Origin: Chitinophaga pinensis
GTDB lineage: Bacteria; Bacteroidota; Bacteroidia; UKL13-3
Reading direction: 5' to 3'
Assembly (NCBI GenBank): GCA_943323675.2
Contig: CALPIR020000128.1
Location: forward strand, 1-6,625
Length of the DNA stretch: 6,625 bases
Numbering within the stretch: the stretch's first letter is position 1; the number at the start of each line of letters is the position of its first letter. Shown one piece after another: positions 5,616-6,625 of this stretch. The translations under genes were made by a program, and so were the position numbers. The notes below the pieces were generated by a model. The model saw only the letters and a list, made by a program, of their open reading frames with translations. It made no database searches and was not told the origin of the DNA.

Positions 5616-6625
5616 TTACACTTCTAATTTTAAACTTTTATCAACCACCTCGCCATAGGCCGCATTGGTTTTTTCGTTGATGTTGATTTTACCTGTACTG
5701 CGGAAAATGAAATAGTATTTACCAAAGCCAGGAACCGCATCAGGGGCAGCAAAAATCGGAATAAAGTAATGCTCCTTGCAGAAGCGCACCAACTCCGGAC
5801 GGTTTTGCTTGTCAATAGTAGCTACCTCATCTATAAACAAGGCGATACGGTTTTCATGATCGGCTACAGCTAATCGGTTAATGATGTTCATTACAATCAC
5901 CAAACGAATCATTTTATCTGTACCATCACTCTCAATTTGCTGACTTAAATCTACTTGTTTGGTGCTTCCTTTACGGCTTAAGTGTAAGGTAATATCAAAC
6001 AAATCATCAAACTCTATTTTTTGTCCGCTTTCTAAATAATGATCAAGCACCTTTAAGTTTTCGCTGTTATCAAACTCAAACATTAGCTGTCCGCTAATTT
6101 GTTGTATTTGGCTAATCTTACGAACCTCTTCAACCAATCGCTTGTTGTCAATTAACTCAATGGTTAACGATTCGATGTCGGAGATACGGGTTTGCGATAG
6201 TTTGGTGTTGAATTTATTGTATAAAAACTCCTTAAATTCTTCGTAACGCTTAAGTAACGTGTAAGCTGGGTTAGCAAATTGGGTTGATATACTTTCAAGT
6301 AAAGACTGTACACTGCGTTCTTTGTCTTCAATTAAAGCAACTTCCTCTTCTACGTATTTAATAAAATCGTTTTCATCCGCAAAGGTGCTTTGTAATTTAT
6401 CACGCAATTTTTCAAATAAATGGTCTTTGTTTGATTTGATGGTGATGCGGTCTTGCCAGTTTAATTTAATTTTATTGTAGAGTTGATCCAAACTTTCGTT
6501 GGTTTCAAACTCATCGCCAACCAAGCCTAACTCATCAATTTCATGCTTCATTTCTATCAGCTTGTTGATGCGTTCTTGGCGTTTTTGCTTTTCATCTAAC
6601 AAATCGCGCAACTCATTACTTTTAC
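5616..6625 (-). CDS. MukB/MksB/JetC-like SMC ATPase, C-terminal part (5' end beyond window)
   Basis: The frame stays open to the right edge (KSNE precedes the TTG at 6611), so that TTG is not the start. 335 residues plus a partial codon are visible. Residues 1-170 are charged and helical, the end of the long SMC coiled coil (LLDEKQKRQERINKLIEMK; KYVEEEVALIEDKERSVQSL). From about 175 comes the C-terminal ATPase head: an ABC signature-like ESDGT (231-235, nt 5933-5919) at the start of a helix, Walker B LFIDE with catalytic D265 and E266 (nt 5831-5826), and a D-loop-like ATID just after. FIPIFAAPD (287-295) occupies the strand where the H-loop normally sits, but has no histidine. The N-terminal Walker A half is not visible. 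By family knowledge it would dimerise on ATP, bind kleisin and KITE proteins, and extrude DNA loops. It is the first visible gene of the operon. Confidence 0.85.
   Translation of the reverse strand, partial: KSNELRDLLDEKQKRQERINKLIEMKHEIDELGLVGDEFETNESLDQLYNKIKLNWQDRITIKSNKDHLFEKLRDKLQSTFADENDFIKYVEEEVALIEDKERSVQSLLESISTQFANPAYTLLKRYEEFKEFLYNKFNTKLSQTRISDIESLTIELIDNKRLVEEVRKISQIQQISGQLMFEFDNSENLKVLDHYLESGQKIEFDDLFDITLHLSRKGSTKQVDLSQQIESDGTDKMIRLVIVMNIINRLAVADHENRIALFIDEVATIDKQNRPELVRFCKEHYFIPIFAAPDAVPGFGKYYFIFRSTGKININEKTNAAYGEVVDKSLKLEV

Noticed and set aside
6609..6611. TTG as start of the SMC-like gene, giving a short protein
   Set aside because: The frame continues to the window edge, and the visible part holds only the C-terminal half of an ATPase head, which needs its N-terminal Walker A half.
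3870..6625. Lamassu-type defence operon (LmuA/LmuB/LmuC)
   Set aside because: The small genes resemble MukE and MukF-type subunits, and no Lamassu effector domain is visible. The full SMC gene would be needed to exclude it completely.
1..6625. CRISPR array, tRNA, rRNA or insertion sequence
   Set aside because: No regularly spaced direct repeats, cloverleaf-like sequence, transposase frame or terminal inverted repeats with target duplications were seen.

Overview
The window looks like chromosomal DNA from a member of the Bacteroidota. It is AT-rich, start codons are preceded by A/T-rich sequence rather than Shine-Dalgarno motifs, and the first gene ends in a type IX secretion (T9SS) sorting domain, which is restricted to that phylum. 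Genus cannot be set from the sequence.

Layout: (1) Positions 1-2307, plus strand: the 3' part of a secreted M36 (fungalysin-type) zinc metalloprotease with a propeptide remnant, a PA domain inserted in the catalytic region, the HEFGH zinc site, and a C-terminal T9SS sorting domain. A clear intrinsic terminator follows. (2) Positions 2615-3481, minus strand, convergent with the protease: a complete DUF808/YedI-family membrane protein, with a candidate Bacteroidota-type promoter and an inverted repeat just upstream. (3) Positions 3482-3808: a gene-free stretch holding that promoter and a possible structured element. (4) Positions 3870-6625, minus strand: a compact operon, read from the right edge leftwards, of an SMC-like ATPase (C-terminal part only), a MukF/MksF/JetA-like kleisin and a MukE/MksE/JetB-like KITE protein. 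It closes with a 16-bp perfect hairpin terminator.

The last module is the most interesting part. The three proteins together look like a MukBEF-type condensin of the Mks/Wadjet class, which organises chromosomes (Mks) or cleaves plasmids with a partner nuclease (Wadjet, JetABCD). Two things are unusual. The visible order is SMC-kleisin-KITE, whereas mukFEB, mksFEB and jetABCD all run kleisin-KITE-SMC. No JetD-type nuclease gene follows, because the operon ends in a terminator 24 nt after the KITE gene. Whether a nuclease or other partner lies upstream of the SMC gene is outside the window. The protease and the DUF808 gene have no visible functional link to this module.
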